Shown: piece by piece, positions 5,400 through 6,776 of the stretch
How positions within the stretch are numbered: the stretch's first letter is position 1
Layout of the letters: each line of letters begins with the position of its first letter
Source: Woeseiaceae bacterium
GTDB lineage: Bacteria; Pseudomonadota; Gammaproteobacteria; Steroidobacterales; Woeseiaceae
Length of the DNA stretch: 6,776 nucleotides
Assembly (NCBI GenBank): GCA_022866645.1
Contig: JALHUQ010000012.1
Span: forward strand, 1-6,776
Reading direction: 5' to 3'
The notes under the pieces: generated by a model
Seen by the model: the letters and a program-made list of their open reading frames with translations, nothing else
What the model was told of the DNA's origin: nothing
The model's database searches: none
Translations under genes and position numbers: made by a program

Positions 5400-6776
5400 A
5401 TGGGCGAAGCAATCGAACGCGAAACCATGGAATTCGACGTCGTTATCGTTGGCGGCGGGCCAGCAGGGCTCGCAGCGGCGTGCAGGCTAATGCAACTCGA
5501 CGAAAGTCTGTCGGTCGTGGTTGTGGAAAAGGGTTCCGAAATTGGCGCGCATATTCTGTCAGGCAACGTGTTTGAGCCAACAGCACTGAATGAACTGTTT
5601 CCGGACTGGCGGGAAAAAGGCGCGCCGCTGACTACCGAAGTCACTGGAGATCGTGTGCATTATCTGACCAGCGAAACCGCCGCGATGCCGGTGCCGGGTT
5701 TGTTCTTGCCGCGGCCGATGCATAACAACGGCAACTACATTCTAAGTCTCGGACAACTTTGCCAATGGATGGGTGAGCAGGCCGAAGCGATGGGCGTGAA
5801 TGTATTTCCGGGCTTCGCTGCATCCGAGGTTCTTTATGATGCCGGCGGCACCGTGATTGGTGTCGCGACCTGCGATGTGGGCGTCGCTAAAAACGGTCAG
5901 CACAAGCCGTCATTTCAGGCGGGTTACGAGCTGCTCGGGAAATACACCATTTTTGCTGAGGGTGTGCGCGGCAACCTGAGCGAGCTGGTGATGGATAAAT
6001 TCGATCTCCGTGCCAATGCTGATCCACAACACTATGGCATCGGCTTCAAGGAAGTATGGGAAATCGACGCCGACAAGCACGAAGAGGGCCTGGTTGTTCA
6101 TACCGCTGGATGGCCACTGGATTCGCATACAGAAGGTGGCGGATTTCTCTATCACGCGGCCGGTAACAAAGTGTTTGCCGGGTTCATTATCTCTCTGGGC
6201 TACAAAAACCCGCACCTGTCGCCCTTCGACGAATTTCAACGCTGGAAGTTACACCCGAAAATTCGGCGCTACCTTGAGGGCGGAACACGAATCGCCTACG
6301 GCGCACGGGCGGTCAACAAAGGCGGTATGCAGTCGCTACCCAAATTGGCCTTCCCGGGCGGAATGCTGGTTGGCTGCGGCGCAGGCTTCCTGAACGGCGT
6401 AAAGATCAAAGGAGCACACACCGCGATCAAGACCGGCATGCTGGCGGCGGAGAGCGTGCAAAAGGCGCTGGCAGCCGGCGACGCGGCGCCTGCCGAGCTG
6501 ACTGACTTTGACGAAAACGTCAAAGCATCGTGGGTCTACAAGGAACTACACCGGGGTCGAAACTTCGGACCAGGTTTGCACAAGCTCGGCAGCTTCTGGG
6601 GTGCCGCGTTCGCATTCATAGACCAGAATATTTTCTTCGGAAAGCTGCCATTCACCTGGCGAAACAAAGATCCGGATCACGAATCACTGAGCAAAGCATC
6701 GGACGCAAAAGTCATCAACTATCCCAAGCCGGACGGCAAGCTGACCTTTGATCGATTGTCGTCCGTGTTTCTCTCA
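5400..6776 (+). CDS. Electron-transfer flavoprotein-ubiquinone oxidoreductase, N-terminal ~459 residues; runs off right edge
   Basis: Takes electrons from reduced electron-transfer flavoprotein, which collects them from acyl-CoA and other flavin dehydrogenases, and passes them through FAD and a 4Fe-4S cluster to membrane ubiquinone; it is a peripheral inner-membrane enzyme. The dinucleotide-binding motif DVVIVGGGPAGLAAA (residues 13-27; G18, G20, G23) is followed by E43 of VVEKG, expected to bind the FAD ribose, and GAHILSG (49-55). Family blocks PMHNNGNYILSLG, HYGIGFKEVWEID, GLVVHTAGWPL, NPHLSPFDEFQRWK, GARAVNKGG and KIKGAHTAIKTGMLAAE (from residue 335) come in order. It stops at YPKPDGKLTFDRLSSVFLS, just before where the cysteine-rich ferredoxin domain should begin; complete proteins have about 550 residues. 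At 188-191 it reads GVRG. It is divergent from zapE. Commonly named etfD or ETFDH. Confidence 0.97.
   Translation, partial: MGEAIERETMEFDVVIVGGGPAGLAAACRLMQLDESLSVVVVEKGSEIGAHILSGNVFEPTALNELFPDWREKGAPLTTEVTGDRVHYLTSETAAMPVPGLFLPRPMHNNGNYILSLGQLCQWMGEQAEAMGVNVFPGFAASEVLYDAGGTVIGVATCDVGVAKNGQHKPSFQAGYELLGKYTIFAEGVRGNLSELVMDKFDLRANADPQHYGIGFKEVWEIDADKHEEGLVVHTAGWPLDSHTEGGGFLYHAAGNKVFAGFIISLGYKNPHLSPFDEFQRWKLHPKIRRYLEGGTRIAYGARAVNKGGMQSLPKLAFPGGMLVGCGAGFLNGVKIKGAHTAIKTGMLAAESVQKALAAGDAAPAELTDFDENVKASWVYKELHRGRNFGPGLHKLGSFWGAAFAFIDQNIFFGKLPFTWRNKDPDHESLSKASDAKVINYPKPDGKLTFDRLSSVFLS

Noticed and set aside
5327..5644. Minus-strand frame of 105 codons over the start of ETF-ubiquinone oxidoreductase, which could look like an extra gene upstream of zapE
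   Set aside because: It is antisense to the highly conserved FAD-binding region, its translation is Ser/Ala/Pro-rich with no domain, and it ends in the spacer where the zapE promoter is expected.
1..6776. Mobile element, CRISPR array, toxin-antitoxin, phage or defence system
   Set aside because: No repeats of suitable length, no transposase, integrase or nuclease motifs, and nearly all bases are explained by five well-known housekeeping or metabolic families.

Overview
The window reads as ordinary chromosomal DNA of a proteobacterium, most likely a gammaproteobacterium. The gene set is proteobacterial: a long-form NAD-dependent glutamate dehydrogenase, a tryptophan 2,3-dioxygenase close to the Xanthomonas enzyme, the cell-division ATPase ZapE, and a Pseudomonas-like ETF-ubiquinone oxidoreductase. 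Base composition is moderate (about mid-50s % GC by eye). Genes are tightly packed, with no gap over about 120 bases. I see no insertion sequence, tRNA, rRNA, CRISPR array, integrase or phage gene.

Layout. Positions 1-2717 (minus) hold the N-terminal ~905 residues of NAD-glutamate dehydrogenase; its 3' half lies left of the window. A short divergent control region (about 2718-2816) separates it from tryptophan 2,3-dioxygenase (kynA, plus, to 3665). kynA converges on a MarR-family regulator (3724-4173, minus). The regulator lies 12 bases downstream of zapE (4186-5280, minus, TTG start), so the two are probably co-transcribed. A 119-base divergent spacer follows, then the first 459 residues of ETF-ubiquinone oxidoreductase (5400 to the right edge, plus). 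Its C-terminal ferredoxin-like domain is outside the window.

How the genes relate. Glutamate dehydrogenase and tryptophan dioxygenase are both amino-acid catabolic enzymes that leave one ~100-base region in opposite directions, so they may be controlled together. ETF-ubiquinone oxidoreductase carries electrons from flavoprotein dehydrogenases (fatty-acid and amino-acid oxidation) into the quinone pool. ZapE is a housekeeping ATPase. The MarR protein is a candidate regulator of kynA or of its own operon, but no operator can be shown.

I found no novel system. The points most worth a second look are small: the architecture of the gdh/kynA control region (a consensus -10 box, a hairpin against a ribosome-binding site, and a seven-codon mini-ORF), the uncertain kynA start, and the in-frame zapE-marR junction.
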